NCBI GenBank assembly: GCA_038373865.1
Contig: JAXGGA010005208.1
Location: 16,255 to 80,254 of the forward strand
From: Uloborus plumipes
Lineage: Eukaryota > Arthropoda > Arachnida > Araneae > Uloboridae
Reading direction: 5' to 3'
Length of the DNA stretch: 64,000 nucleotides
The stretch's first letter is position 1, and every line of letters starts with the position of its first letter. The position numbers and the translations under genes were made by a program. Below, piece by piece: positions 25,113 through 37,905 of the stretch. The notes beneath the pieces were generated by a model that was given only the letters and a program-made list of their open reading frames with translations, was not told the origin of the DNA and ran no database searches.

Positions 25113-26729
25113 ATTATTATTATTATTTTTTTTTTTGATAAAATATGGTACAAATCAGGTTATGGATGTTAAGACAGGTCAACATTTGTCATATTTTTTC
25201 ATCACATATTTAATATTTTTACATTTCTGCATTTTAGATTTCTCTCAAATAAAAAGTAAAATTAAAGTTCCGCACCCCATATGACCATATATTTTATTTT
25301 TTACTTTTATCTCTCATTTTTGCCCATAAAACGAAGTTCGAGAACAAAAAGTGCAGCATTCCTCCAAATAAAATTCAAATCGCAAATAAGATTCCCATGT
25401 TCTCAAAGCAAGTAGCCCGAAACAATCCCATCTTCTCCTGAAATATGCAGCTTGGGAAATTCAAATTGCTCCGTATGCAAAGCAGTTTGAATAATATCCG
25501 TCCCTCTCTGAAGCTCAATCCTACAGGATGAACGTTCACTGAAATAAAATCTTTCTTCTGAGTTCTTCATCTTATTACGTATCTTTCTACTAGAGATAGC
25601 ACTGACAGGATTCTTTGTAGCCCAGTAAGTAATCTTATCTACGAAATTTTGCCTTTTCTCTTTCACTGGGCTTCGTAAATGTCGACGCAAAACAAAAATG
25701 GATATGGTTCATTTGTTTACTTATTTTACATGTTTTATAAATAACATGTTTACACTTGTTCCCTTGCAAAACCAACTCTATTTGAACCTTTAATTTTATT
25801 TAAAACATAGAAGCAGTTATAAACTAATTAACTATAAAGTAGTGTTATTTTAACTGTGGCGAATACTTTGGGGCTATTTCGAAATACGTGCCTGAAAATG
25901 GCTTCCTTGTTGTTGTATTAAATGAGGACTAGTTTGGAAACTACCATCAAATTTTGGAGCATTATTACGCATTTTTAATAGTAATATTTTTTAAAAATAA
26001 TTTATGATGATTCTTTATTAATCAGTTTTCGTATATTTTCAAGAACGCGGAACTAAAACCGATTGTGTAACAATATTAATTCTGTCAATCTGCACCATGT
26101 AATTAAATCTAAAATCTTCACCCAAAAATGTATTTCAGATTTAAGATATTAGATAACGTGTTATAAGTAAGCGATACTTATACGCATTGTAAATGCGAAA
26201 AGCAAAACACAAGCATTTACATGACACTAAATACTTTTTAAATTAACCTACTAAAAGTTAGAAAAAAAAAGAAGAAGAAAAGTATAAGAAAAAATGAAAG
26301 AAAAAAAAGGAAGAAATGTCTTATATATGGTCACACAATGTTTAAAAATTAAATATTACAGTTAATATTACAAATATATGATTTTTAAACTAATATAAGT
26401 ATTCTTAAATGCTTTTAGTAGTCATTCTTATACACAATTAAATCCGATGTTAGGTTACGGTGATCGCCCAATTTGTTTTCTAGTTCGGAAAATTTTATCT
26501 GAGGTGTTGACAAAGTTGGACATAGTGTTTCAATTTTGCATTTTTAAAAAAATGATTCTTGACGTTTATTTTTCAAATAAATGTAAGTAGGTATGTGTAT
26601 AGCCTCACGATTTACAATTCGGCAAAAACCGATGTTTCATTTAAAAAAAATTGATAATTCATGATCTCTAAACAATTTCAAGTTATGGGCGCCCCTGTTT
26701 CTTTGCAGTAATGGACATTATATGAATGT
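25113..26729. other. No gene recognised
   Basis: AT-rich. A 95-codon minus-strand open frame at 25403-25690 is somewhat charged (MRRHLRSPVKEKRQNFVDK) but has no domain and no supported splice sites. I do not call it. Confidence 0.4.
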
Positions 26730-27145
26730 TTATGTTTGTACCAAAATAATTATAAAAATTATATACAATACACATATGTATTATGAAAATAATAAATACA
26801 TGTGTGGTGAACATATAAATATGAAGCAAATGTAGTTTTGCTTCTACATATATATTGCAATACTATATAAAATATTTATACATATTGCATTCCATACTTC
26901 CTCACACAAATCGAACCGCTACAAATCACAATACAAAAGGATAAAAGTTTCCAGAAATCCAACGTTTAGGAGCTTAAAAGCCGAAATGCGGCCTCAAATA
27001 TTCAGTACTTCTTAAGGAGGGAGAATATTTCTTGTCATCTCGACACACTTCTACATCAGAAACTTCGAACTGTATTGTTATTTCTGATGGGTGGCGTCTG
27101 CTGGCACTAGTATACAGGCGCCGGAGAATGTCATTTCTTCTTTGC
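26730..27145 (+). repeat. Segmental repeat A, copy 1
   Basis: Repeated at about 27440-27860 (offset 713). Strongly conserved landmarks are AAATCGAACCGCTACA, CCAGAAATCCAACGTTT, AGCCGAAATGCGGCCTCAAA and ACAGGCGCCGGAGAA. The last ~90 bases appear a third time at 28543-28625. No conserved reading frame. Confidence 0.8.
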
Positions 27146-27439
27146 ACGAGCGTAGTCTGATGCTTATAATTATACGCAATATATACACTGAATGCTAAAC
27201 ACAATATCTATTCGAAGAGGCTGTACCGAGTGTATTGTAAATTAACCATATGAGGCTGAAAGTTTTGCATGAGATATAATTAAAAAAAAAAAACCTTATT
27301 TATGTATTAGTAACCTTATTTATGTTTCGCAAAATGAGTAGAAGTAAAATGTTACAGTTAATGTTAAAAAAATAAATAAGATTTTTATTATTCTTAAGTA
27401 ATTTTCGTATTAGTTCTTCTGCTACACTAATTCTATAAT

Positions 27440-27860
27440 GAAAAAAATGTTTAAAATAAAAAAAAATGCACAAATTGTATGCAAAACGTACATGTATTAT
27501 GAAAATAAATATATATTTGGTAAATGTACAACCAAGAATACAGTATGTATACACAAATACATATATGCAGCAATACTATAGAAAACATCTATACATATTG
27601 CATCCTATACTTCATCACACAAATCGAACCGCTACATATCGCAATACAAAAGCATAAAAGTTTCCAGAAATCCAACGTTTTGGGGCTTAAAAGCCGAAAT
27701 GCGGCCTCAAATATTCAATACTTCCAGAGGAGGGAGAATATTTCTTGTCATCTCGACCCACTTCTACATCAGAAACTCCGAACTGTATTGTTATTTCTGA
27801 TGGATAGCGTCTGCTGGCACTCGTATACAGGCGCCGGAGAAAGTCATTTCTTCTTTGGCT
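27440..27860 (+). repeat. Segmental repeat A, copy 2
   Basis: Second copy of 26730-27145, about 90% similar by eye, and continuous with segmental repeat B to its right. Confidence 0.8.
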
Positions 27861-28260
27861 GATGCTTTTGCAAATGGTTTACCAATATTTCATTTCCCAC
27901 TCGAATTCATTACATTTGTCCATTAATTCATGTAAGGATCATTTCTTCTCATGGAAATCAGTTTGGTATGCTCCATTTGGTTCCGTAAAAAGTAATTAAT
28001 GCATTTGAGAACTCCTTGCATCAACAAGTTCGTCGTCTTAATGGGGTAGTCTAGACTGAATTTATCATTGCAGTCTCGGTTTCAGTAGGATAAATAAGAT
28101 TGCATTTTTAAAACTTGTTTTATTGTGATGAAACAAAAAGTACTTTACTAACTCAAAATTCTATATTCGTTTAATTTCTCAAATACAACAAACATTGTGT
28201 CCTAATTATTTCACTTATTGGCACTTTTTAGGGTATTGATATTTTTCTTATTCTAATACT
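27781..28260 (+). repeat. Segmental repeat B, copy 1
   Basis: Repeated at 28545-29030 (offset 764). Shared blocks include GGCTGATGCTTTT, TTTCATTTCCCACTCGAATT and AAATCAGTTTGGTATGCT. Repeats A and B together form a staggered tandem series over 26.7-29.0 kb. Confidence 0.8.
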
Positions 28261-28544
28261 ATTCGCAAAAACTTGAGAGCTTAATAAGTTAATTTAATGG
28301 CTTCCACAAGGAGATATTTATACAAACCGTTTAAGCTTCTAAAACTATTTGAAGCACTAACTATTGAAAATAATTCTTTTAAAGTTGTACTCCGGTTTCT
28401 AAATGAAATATGAAATGTTATTAAACATGCTTTTGATTGTTTTTTTTTTTGGTGTGTTACGTCAGTATTTATTCTAATACACGATTTTCAGTACCTTTTG
28501 CAAAAACGCACACATACCTTATTTACATTATTACTTTGAACTGT

Positions 28545-29030
28545 ATTGTTATTTCCCATGAGATATTCTAGAGTCTGCTGGCCCTCGTATACAGGCGCCG
28601 GAGAAAGTCATTTCTTCTTTGGCTGATGCTTTTACAAATGGTTTACCAACATTTCATTTCCCACTCGAATTCATTACAGTTGTCCATTAATTCATGTAAG
28701 GCTCATTTCTTCAAATGGAAATCAGTTTGGTATGCTTCATTTGGTTTCGTAAAAAGTAATTAATGTATTTGAGACGCTCCCTGCATCAACAAGTTTGTCG
28801 ACTTAATGGAAAAGTCTAGACTGAGTTCGTCATTGTAGTCTCGGATTTAGAAAGATAAATTATATTTGGCATTTCTTTTAACTTTTATTTCATAGTGATT
28901 GCAAAAAGAAGTTCACTTACTCAAAACTCGACATTAGTTTAATTTTTCAAGTACCGCAAACAATGTGTCCTAATTTTTTCACTAATTGAGATTTACTTCA
29001 ACGTAATGATATTTTTCTCATTCTAATTAT
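28545..29030 (+). repeat. Segmental repeat B, copy 2
   Basis: Second copy of 27781-28260 with scattered substitutions and small indels. No coding conservation seen. Confidence 0.8.
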
Positions 29031-29619
29031 TCGCAAAACTAGAGCTTAATCAGTTACTTTAGTAATTTTTCATACAAGGAGTTCAAGATAATAAAAGAAT
29101 ATAAAGTGTCTTTTTTTTAAAGTTTTTTAAAAGTTGTAATCCCGTTTGTCAAAAAATGGTCTTTAACATACCACGTTATTGATTTATTGTATTCCGTTAC
29201 TTTTTATTGTAATGCACTACTTTTAGTAACTTACTATGTGTATTTGTACACACTACGTTTGGTAGTGTATACATATACACCTAACTTGTTTGCAAACATT
29301 TTCTAAAATTGTTTACCAGTTTTGTGCTAACACTTTGCATTTTACTGCTCGAAGCTTATACTATACCGACCTCCCCCCTATCCTATTGAAATATGAAAAG
29401 TTTTCCCTTTATCTTGTCTTGGGGTATCTTTAAAATATTAAAAAATGTGACGATAAATGAAGTCTTTATAGTGACAAAAAGAACAAGTGAATTGTATAGT
29501 ACTAATATTTACCAGTTCTGTAGCTAAGGGGCTGGGGCTAACGCAATCTCCAAAATTTTCGGTATGGTTCTGTGAAAAAAATGAAAATTGGTTTCAAACC
29601 ACCTCTTTAAAACTAATTA

Positions 29620-30447
29620 CACTCAGGCACATTGAAAATAGCGACCCAAGAAGAAAGCATCGGATTGAAATGAAATTTAATACACATAATGATACAGATG
29701 AGATATTCACTTGATCTCAAAATCAAGACAATTGAACGAATACAGGGTGTGAAAGGACACAAATACAGAGCAACTTCAATAGCGCGTTGGACCATCTCTA
29801 GCTGCAATACATGCCGCCACACGGTCCGACATTGAGTTGATTAGACACCTGATGTTGTTCTGAGGCAGATGGGCCCACAAATTTGGAACAGCCAACTCCG
29901 AATCACGCACAGAGTAACACGATGGCATCTGACGTTTTAGCTGATCCCACACATGCTCGATAGGGGATAAGTGGGGGGAGCGGGCCGACCATGGAAGAGT
30001 CTGAAAATGACGTAGGAAGTCTTGAACAACTCTTGCTGTATGCGGACGAGCATTATCTTGCTGGAAAATTGTCCCTGGGAGACCATTAAGGAAAGGTCCT
30101 ACATGGGGTCAAAGAATATCATCAACGTAGCGTTGGCCGGTTAAGTTTCCACGCATCACAATTAGATTGGACCGGCTATCATAGGATATGGCCCCCCAGA
30201 CCATTACACCAGCTGTGCGGGCAGTGTGACGTAGAACAGGTGGGAGGAATTGTACCGCTCACCTGGGCGCCTCCACACCCGTACACGGTTATCATCAGTC
30301 CCTAAAACAAACCGAGACTCATCACTAAACACAACTTTTTGCCAATCTGTGACATTCCACATTGATCTGGCTTGGCACCACTGTAGACGCAGTCGCTGAT
30401 GTTCCGACGATTTCTTCTTGGGTCGCTATTTTCAATGTGCCTGAGTG
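29620..30447 (-). mobile_element. Internally deleted Tc1-like element
   Basis: Ends CACTCAGGCACATTGAAAAT... are inverted at 29620 and 30447 and match for about 38 bases before diverging. TA lies on both sides (29618-29619 and 30448-30449). The 828-bp element retains the catalytic two thirds of a transposase gene on the minus strand. The right TIR runs almost directly into the DDE domain, so the N-terminal DNA-binding part has been deleted. Confidence 0.88.
29776..30395 (-). pseudogene. Tc1-like transposase relic lacking its N-terminal domain
   Basis: Minus-strand translation shows the DDE core in order: first Asp in VVFSDESRFVLG, second Asp in IFQQDNARPHTARVV, Glu in SPIEHVWDQLKRQ, and a typical ending RDGPTRY-stop at 29776. 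Thirty-two residues separate the second Asp and the Glu, two fewer than the usual Tc1 34. The gene is dead: a frameshift near AGVMVWG, an in-frame TGA in YVDDIL-stop-PHVG, and no paired-type HTH region. SPDL is changed to SPHL. It is a different lineage from the transposase at 16002-17039. Confidence 0.88.
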
Positions 30448-30449
30448 TA

Positions 30450-32459
30450 TTTATCTACTTTACAAATGAAAGCTGGCTTAGTAATCTAAGCCTTTTTTTT
30501 TCTAAACAATTAAATCCGTCAGCCATGACATCTACCTTTTCTTAGATCTTTTATTTCTTCATTTTTTTCTCTAAAGTGATAGCAAATCTTCACATATTTG
30601 TTCAATTATTTGTCCTTAGCGAGCTTTTTATCAACTTTTGGATATGAAAGGATTATTTTTAAATAACGATTACGGAGAATGATTTGAAAAAGCTTAGTCG
30701 TCATAAAAGCATTAAATCGGAGTACAAATTTACTCATGAATTAGTTATCTAAGATTTTAGTAATTGCAAAAAATATGCTACCATCATGTGACAAGATAAA
30801 GTTATCATCATAAACTAAAAGAAGCTTATTCTAGATATAAAAATGATTAATTTGCACTCATCGTTACTTACAACTTTGCTAAAAAAACTCATCAACTAAA
30901 TTGTAAAACGTCTCGTTGTTAGAGATTAAAGTAACATAAATAGGCATATACTCGTCCTGACTGCATTTGGATTTGGATTTTGGAAAAACAAATTTGAACT
31001 GTTTATTTTAACCTTTAAGAGTTCCAAACAAACCGTATTTTTGCTGAACGAATTAAAATGTATTTAAGCAGTTCTAAATACTCACAGAATGTCTAGAAAG
31101 ATGATTTTAACCTCCGTTTACTTTTAATTGGCTGAAAAGCTTAAAAAGTAGCACTGCTAAAATTAATGAAGAATATAATGCTAAATATTTATTGAAATAT
31201 TAGGTACTAATTCATGAATACATTTTACGCCAATTTTTAATGTTTTTTATAAGGGATAAGCTTTTTTAAATCGTTTTCAGTGTGCATTATTTGAAATTAA
31301 TCTTTTTATATCCAACGGTTGATAACAAGCACGATAAGCACAAATAATTGAACTGCTAAACGCACGAGTTGTGAGTAATTTAAATTAGATAATATTTTTT
31401 TACACTGCATGGGCTAAAACTCTATTTTAAGTTATTTGTTCTAGGATATGGAAGAAACTTCATCGCAGTTAATAAAAATGTACTTATCTAATGATTTAAC
31501 ATTGGCAAAAAATTGAGATTTTTGATTAAATCAGAGGGAACGAATGAAAAGCGAATTCCGGTTATTTACAACTTAAATAACTTCAAACAATTTACTTTTT
31601 TAATGTAAATAATAGTTGAGGTGCAAAATTCGCATTTCCACTTATAAGATTTCTTTCATTTTTTATCAGAGATGACAAAAATAAACATCTCTCAGTAAAA
31701 TATGAATAGTTATTAATTGGGGAGTTTTGATCCAGTAAATTTTAAAAAGGTTTATTACTTACTCATAGCATCAAACTCATTTTTTCCTATATATTTTTTT
31801 AATATCTTTTATTTTCTTTTTTTTTTAATCATTTGAACATTAAAAGGTAATTATTTTATTTCTGTTTCAAATTTCACTTTTTACTGTGCACATACCATGT
31901 AATAAAACAAGTCAACTAGAGGAAAATATTAGAATCCGGTAGAGTAAAACTATTAGAAACTTTTAGTCTTACGTTAAAAATAAAATTTTAAAAAATATTT
32001 AAAAAAAGTGCACCGTATTGTGGCCAAATTGTATTTATTTTATTTATATATTTGCCAGTTTCACTTCTAATGTATGATTCTATAATGGGACGATTTTCGG
32101 TGTCATTTTTGTAGAAAAAAAATTGTTTGCTTTTAAAAATTGCGAATTGGAAACAATTGTAGTAAAAAATAGTTGGAAGGGATGTGTATTAGTTAAAGAT
32201 CATGTATTTTACTATCGACAGCACTAAAACAAAACTTATCTTATTGAGAGAACTTTTTTTTCCATTAAACACAAATTAATTTAATATTTAAAATTACGTA
32301 TTTTATATAATTTTAATCAAAAAAGTGAGCAGCATGTTTGAAATTTATAAAGTAACACTTTGTTTTCAATAAGAAACTAATATGAAATTACAACCTTTTC
32401 AATACTTCTTTAAGCGCAGTTTTTGCATGTCACTTCTAAGGCCAAGCTTTTCTTTAGGA
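30450..32459. other. 2-kb AT-rich stretch, nothing recognised
   Basis: Very AT-rich, with no open frame of note, no repeat family match within the window and no plausible paired splice sites that I could find. Confidence 0.5.
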
Positions 32460-33051
32460 CAGTGGTAAGCAACCTTTTCTATCCGAGGGCAACCCCATCA
32501 AAAATAATAACTAAATAAAAAAAATATGTTGAAATCTTTTTTAAATCAGCAGAAAATTTAAGCATATTTGGAACATGCTTTAAAAAAATCTGCAGAATTT
32601 AATGACAAAACTAAAAGAAAATTGGAGATTTTCTGCAGATTATAATTTTTTAATTTTAATATTAATTTTACTCACACTTGCCGAAGACCCGTTTATAGGG
32701 TCTGTGTGGCGGACATTCACAACACAGTCATACACACAGAAAAAGGACAAGGACAGAAGTACATCCATGCTTGAGTCAGGATTCGAACCCGGGCCATCTC
32801 ATCACGGTCAGACAATATTGACTACATAAAGCAGATTTTATCTGTCTTCTAAAACTTTGCAGACATCTTTAAAAATATTTCAGTTTTTTACATATTTTTG
32901 TAGCTACGTTTAACTGAGGCACTTCATATTAATATGATTCTCGCTGGCCAGATCATGCTTCTCAATTTGTAAAATCAAACAAAACAACTGGCTCCACGGA
33001 TGAGCTTCACGGGCCAAATGTGGTCCGCGGACCATAGGTTGAACACCACTA
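32460..33051. mobile_element. Non-autonomous hAT-type element
   Basis: Left end CAGTGGTAAGCAACCTTTTC and right end GGTTGAACACCACTA are inverted imperfect partners of the hAT CAGTGGT..AACCT type. The 8-bp flanks CTTTAGGA and CTTAAGAA agree at six of eight positions, the expected hAT duplication with decay. The 592-bp interior has no transposase but contains a minus-strand SINE-like segment. Confidence 0.65.
32660..32825 (-). mobile_element. tRNA-derived SINE fragment inside the hAT element
   Basis: On the minus strand GATGGCCCGGGTTCGAATCC is a good tRNA T-arm/B-box, followed by a SINE-like body (CTGTCCTTGTCCTTTTTCTG). The A-box region upstream is degenerate. No clear target duplication found. 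Confidence 0.5.
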
Positions 33052-33684
33052 CTTAAGAATATACAGTAAAAGAGAGTCCAGATAAAAGCAAAACATAAAA
33101 ATAAAATGATTAATTCAACGCCCTCCCCCCTTCACGGATGAGCTTCACGGGCCAAATGTGGTCCGCGGACCATAGGTTGAACACCACTACTTAAGAATAT
33201 ACAGTAAAAGAGAGTCCAGATAAAAGCAAAACATAAAAATAAAATGATTAATTCAACGCCCTCCCCCCTTCACGGATGAGCTTCACGGGCCAAATGTGGT
33301 CCGCGGACCATAGGTTGAACACCACTACTTAAGAATATACAGTAAAAGAGAGTCCAGATAAAAGCAAAACATAAAAATAAAATGATTAATTCAACGCCCT
33401 CCCCCCTTCACGGATGAGCTTCACGGGCCAAATGTGGTCCGCGGACCATAGGTTGAACACCACTACTTAAGAATATACAGTAAAAGAGAGTCCAGATAAA
33501 AGCAAAACATAAAAATAAAATGATTAATTCAACGCCCTCCCCCCTTCACGGATGAGCTTCACGGGCCAAATGTGGTCCGCGGACCATAGGTTGAACACCA
33601 CTACTTAAGAATATACAGTAAAAGAGAGTCCAGATAAAAACAAAGCATAAAAATAAAATGATTAATTCAACGCCCTCCCCCCTT
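32995..33684 (+). repeat. 138-bp tandem array, five copies
   Basis: Unit starts fall at 32995, 33133, 33271, 33409 and 33547, a constant 138-bp period. The first ~57 bases of each unit are the right end of the hAT element (CACGGGCCAAATGTGGTCCG...AACACCACTA). The remainder is flanking DNA ending in a C homopolymer. Units are almost identical (the last differs at AAACAAAGC), so the expansion is recent. The CCGCGG core makes each unit locally palindromic. Confidence 0.95.
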
Positions 33685-34073
33685 TTTTGTTTGAATAGAG
33701 CTAGTTTAACTTTCAGATTAAGTGTTCTTAATAAGCGCGTCTTGTTACTGTTACAAAATTCCGCTGCAATCTGATATCACAATCTTTTAAGCTAAAAGTA
33801 GCTCGCTCTCAAATTGATGACACTTTCTTCGCAGAACTTTTCCTAAGCTGGGAACTTTGATGATTAAGGAAAAGATTAGTCAAAGTTTTAAGTGTTGTAA
33901 GCAATAACAAACACAGCAAAGGTAATCCGATTACTAAAAGAGTGGAAGGAAATTTCGCTACTGTAACTTATAATGAAGGAGATCTTTTTGTGCATATGTG
34001 CACTGCGATTAAAAATGTTGTATCTTCAGCGATGATTTCTGTGTCTTAGAACAAGAACGCTGTAAGTCCACTC

Positions 34074-34370
34074 TGCAAAAAATAAATTGATGTTTTTACA
34101 GTATAATACTGGCACCAGAAGATTCAAGTTTAACTCTGTAAAATTCACAGTAACAAACTGTAAAATTAGTAATTTGACAGTTTATTATTACAAAATTAGC
34201 TCTATTATACTGTGAAAACAACAGTATAATACTGTCAGCATAGGTACCAGTTTTTAACTGTAAAATGCACAGTAATATACTGTAAAATTAGCAATTTCAC
34301 AGTTTATTCCTGTAAATCTAGCAATTTTATAGTTTATTACTGTAAAATTAGCATTTTTTACAGTTTGCTT
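34074..34370. mobile_element. Degenerate MITE of the CACTGTAAAAAAT family
   Basis: Starts near CTCTGCAAAAAATAAATTG and is filled with ACTGTAAAATTAGCAATTTTACAG repeats typical of the family. The outer TIR is eroded and no TA duplication can be confirmed. Confidence 0.5.
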
Positions 34371-34940
34371 GTTTGAAATTCCTTCACAATTATTTAGCAC
34401 TGATTACAGAGATCGAGTCCCATTGTTTGTGTACATCAGACAAACATGTACTTTTCTCTGTCTGTCTCTCTCTCTCTTCTGAAAAGTAACTAACATGGAC
34501 ATACATTAGTCTATCTCTGAGGTACAGAATTGGACCTTTTAAAAAATATTTAATAGGCACGTATGATACATTCAAATATGAAACATAGAAAGAAATATGA
34601 CAGAATATTGTTAAACCACGCTCTGTGTAAACAAAAATTTCTCCCTTTGGTACATTTGTATTAACACTTTCATATTTTCCTATTCAATAAATATTTTGTT
34701 TTATAAATAGCACTAAGACATAAAGATATTTAAATATAGTTTTATTAGTGGTTAGAGGATAGTAACTTCACATCAGATCTTAAAGTCTGCGCATAACATG
34801 TAACGTTAAGAAACCTTGTTTTTAACATTTCATCTTTGATGACTTTAATGTACTTTTTTAAACGCGTTTAATTTGCACGACGTACGAAATTATTATTGTT
34901 CTTATCAAGCAACCCCAGCTATGGTAATCCGTTCAAAGTG

Positions 34941-35160
34941 CTCTTCAATCAATTTTAATGTTGTTGTCATGTCATAGTGTCATTAAAATTCCTATGAAGG
35001 GTTCCTACGAGGGGCTACGAGGGGAGCAACTGACTTGAAAGGTTGGACTCTTCAATCAATTTTAATGTTGTTGTCATGTCATGTCATGGTGTCATTAAAA
35101 TTCCTATGAAGGGTTCCTACGAGGGGCTGCGAGGGGTGCAACTGACTTGAAAGGTTGAAC
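34941..35160 (+). repeat. ~107-bp tandem duplication
   Basis: CTCTTCAATCAATTTTAATG begins both units (34941 and 35048). Both contain a TGTCATGTCAT..GTGTCATTAAAA core and CTACGAGGGGCT; the second has an extra CATGT. Confidence 0.9.
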
Positions 35161-35177
35161 TCTGTTATTAACATATC

Positions 35178-37423
35178 GCACATCCAGAATGAAAGGGGCA
35201 CATCTCAAAATAGCTGTTTTGAGAAAAATAGATTTGAAAATTTAAACTTTTTTAAATCCTTGCCCTGACTCTAATAACTATTGAAATTAGATAAACTCTC
35301 ATTGATTGGTTGATTAAAGGTTCTGCTAGGTGACTATGGTCTGCGTTTCCCGGTCAATTTTAAATAAGTCGGTAATTAATGAGAAGTGCCCCTTTCATTC
35401 TCCATTTTCGTGGAGAATGAAAGGGGCACATCTCAAAATAGCTATTCTTACGGACATCGGTTTATACACCATTTAATTTTTTTTTTTTTTTTTTGAAATT
35501 CTTGTCATGATTTTAACCTACATTTTTTAATGATGCATGTTTTGTGCAATTTATATCGGGCCTTTTTTTTTTCCACGAGTAGGGGCAACCGCCTCCCCCC
35601 AAGGAAGGGGGGTTCTTCATACAAATCCCAAAATTACAACGGATTTGAACCACATTTGGCACGTAGGTCCTTTCATGCTCAGAATGTTACGCCAGGGTTC
35701 TTTCACTTTGCTTACGAGAGGGGGGCTGAGAGTTGCAAGAAAATCTTTTAAGTGGAATACTTACATTATTACTTACAGTGGCTGAACTTTTACGAAATCC
35801 GAAAAGGCCTAAATTAAACTTTAAAATCATAAAATTTCTCTTTTCTACAGGCGAAATGTTACACTACTTTTTGTAGGGATTTTGATTTATACCTGATTCC
35901 TACGCATCACGAGACAACTCGTGATAATCAACTCGATAATGGAAAAAAGGGGGATTTTAGTTGCTTATACTTTTGTACGTACGTATGCACTGTCGGATGC
36001 GCCAAAAAAAAAAAAAAAAAAAAGACATTCCTTCGAGAATGAGTAAAGTAGAAATTTAGGCCGCAGTTGAATGCAAATCTTTTCGAGAAAACATTACTTC
36101 CTGATGTACTACTTACAAAGAAGTAAAAAAGTAATAACTACTGTCTGTTTGCATATTGTGCGCCTGGCAGCCACGAACGCTTCCATTTGAAAAAGGGGAG
36201 ATAGGTTTAGGATGCGCACTTCCCAATGCCTTCAGTTTTTGTTCGCAGAAAGTCAACAGTAATTATATAGTTTTCTTTCTTTATTAATGATACGATTTAA
36301 CATTTCAGAAGGTTTAAACGCAAAGCAGACGATCTATTCAAAAAAGTCGAAGGGAAAAAATAATACGAAGAATTTCAAATTTATTTAAAAAAACAACGTA
36401 TCTCTAAATCGTTTGCCAGTTTTTTTTTTGATTTCTCAATATGACCTTGCTTGTAGTTTAAAAATTGTACTTAAATAGGTATAGTAATTCTAAATGTGTG
36501 ACAAAGTTATTTTCAAGTTTGTTGCTTTTAACAAACATTTAACAAAAGGGTTCTGTGTAGTAGAGTTATAAAATAGTTCTAAAAGTATTTAATCAACAAA
36601 TTAGGTAATACGTTACTGTTTTCAATTTAATAGCAATTTTTTTAAATATAAAAGAATAGTAGCTGATAATCAAAACTAATAAAAAATAATTAGATTCACT
36701 TATTTTTCTTCTGTAGAATTTAAAATGGTTAATTATGCACTGAAGTCATGATGCTTAGTTTTACCAAAAATATTTTTATACATTCTTTTTGAATTAGCTG
36801 TAATGATAGAATGCACTGTATGAAATATAGGAAATTTTAGTATATTAAAAAAATGCAAGTTTTCTCGAAGAAAAAAAATTGTTCTAAGGATTTTGAGATA
36901 CATATATTTTATTTGAAATGTGAAACATTTTGTCAACTGATACTTCCTATCGCTGTTGCATTTCAGAGCGATATTAAATCAAATTTTAATTCCTAATGAT
37001 TTGACGCTAGGTTACATAATACTATTCTTCTTATTCTAAAAAAAGGAACCCTTCATAAAGTACTTGTGCACAAACAATTTATACTTAATAACGAACAATT
37101 AAAACGAGTGTCACTTCAAAAAAAAAAAAAAGCAAAATTACGGTTTTCTTAATTGGTTTAAAAAAGAGTACCAGCCATAATTTGCACCAATTCCGCTCGG
37201 CGAACTCTGATTATCAAAGATGTGCCCCTTTCAAACTCAATTCTCCCTTCACAATCGGCAGAATGTGGAGAATGATAAGGGCATAAGTTGCTTTTTAGCT
37301 GCAACTGTTAACACTAGAAAAAAATGGGTCGGTTTCTCATGTAAGGTGTACTAAGGTACGCTATTTAAACATATTTCCAAAAAATGCATTTTTTGAGATG
37401 TGCCCCTTTCATTCTGGATGTGC
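35178..37423. mobile_element. 2.2-kb element with 33-bp TIRs and no gene
   Basis: GCACATCCAGAATGAAAGGG... at 35178 is matched perfectly for about 33 bases by the inverted right end finishing at 37423. Internal partial copies of the TIR core (GAATGAAAGGGGCACATCTC) occur at 35386-35432 in both orientations and, diverged, at about 37210-37290. No transposase motif is visible in the interior. The flanks (ACATATC / ACTATGT) look like a continuation of the inverted repeat rather than a duplication, so the exact ends and target length are undecided. It may be two nested or abutting related elements. Confidence 0.65.
35386..35429. repeat. Hairpin of two head-to-head TIR cores
   Basis: Left arm GTGCCCCTTTCATTCTCCA and right arm TGGAGAATGAAAGGGGCAC pair perfectly over 19 bases around a 6-base TTTTCG spacer. 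Pairing extends to 24 bases with one mismatch. Confidence 0.9.
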
Positions 37424-37491
37424 ACTATGTGACAACACAAGGAGAAAGGAAATAAAAACCAGGTACCGGCAGGAACCAAATCCGCAACCTA

Positions 37492-37905
37492 ACTGTAAAA
37501 AATTAATGTTGTTTTTTAAAGTATAATACAGTTAATTTTGAAGTAATAAACTGTAAAAATTTGTCAATTCTACAGTGATAAACTGTAAAATTTTTACTTT
37601 TACAGTAATGAAAAGTAAAATTTCTAATTGTACACTTATAAACTGCAAAGCTGCTAATTTTTCAGTTTATTAGGGTGAATTTTATAGTTTTAGACTGGAA
37701 CTTTTGCTGCCAGCATTACACTGTTTTTTTCACAACATAATACAGCTGAATTTTACTGCGATAAACTGTAATATTTTAACTTGTATTTTACAGTATTTTC
37801 TATACTGTAAAATTGCTAGTTTTACAGTTTATTACTGTGCATTTTACAGTTTCAAATTGGAGCCTCGGTTTCCAGTATTATAATGTTAAAGCAACAGTTG
37901 TGCTT
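37492..37905. mobile_element. Degenerate MITE(s) of the CACTGTAAAAAAT family
   Basis: Begins AACTGTAAAAAATTAATGTTG and contains many ACTGTAAAATT and TTTTACAGTTTATT units. At about 414 bp it is longer than other copies, and a second internal start near 37730 suggests two overlapping insertions. TA flanks not confirmed. Confidence 0.5.
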
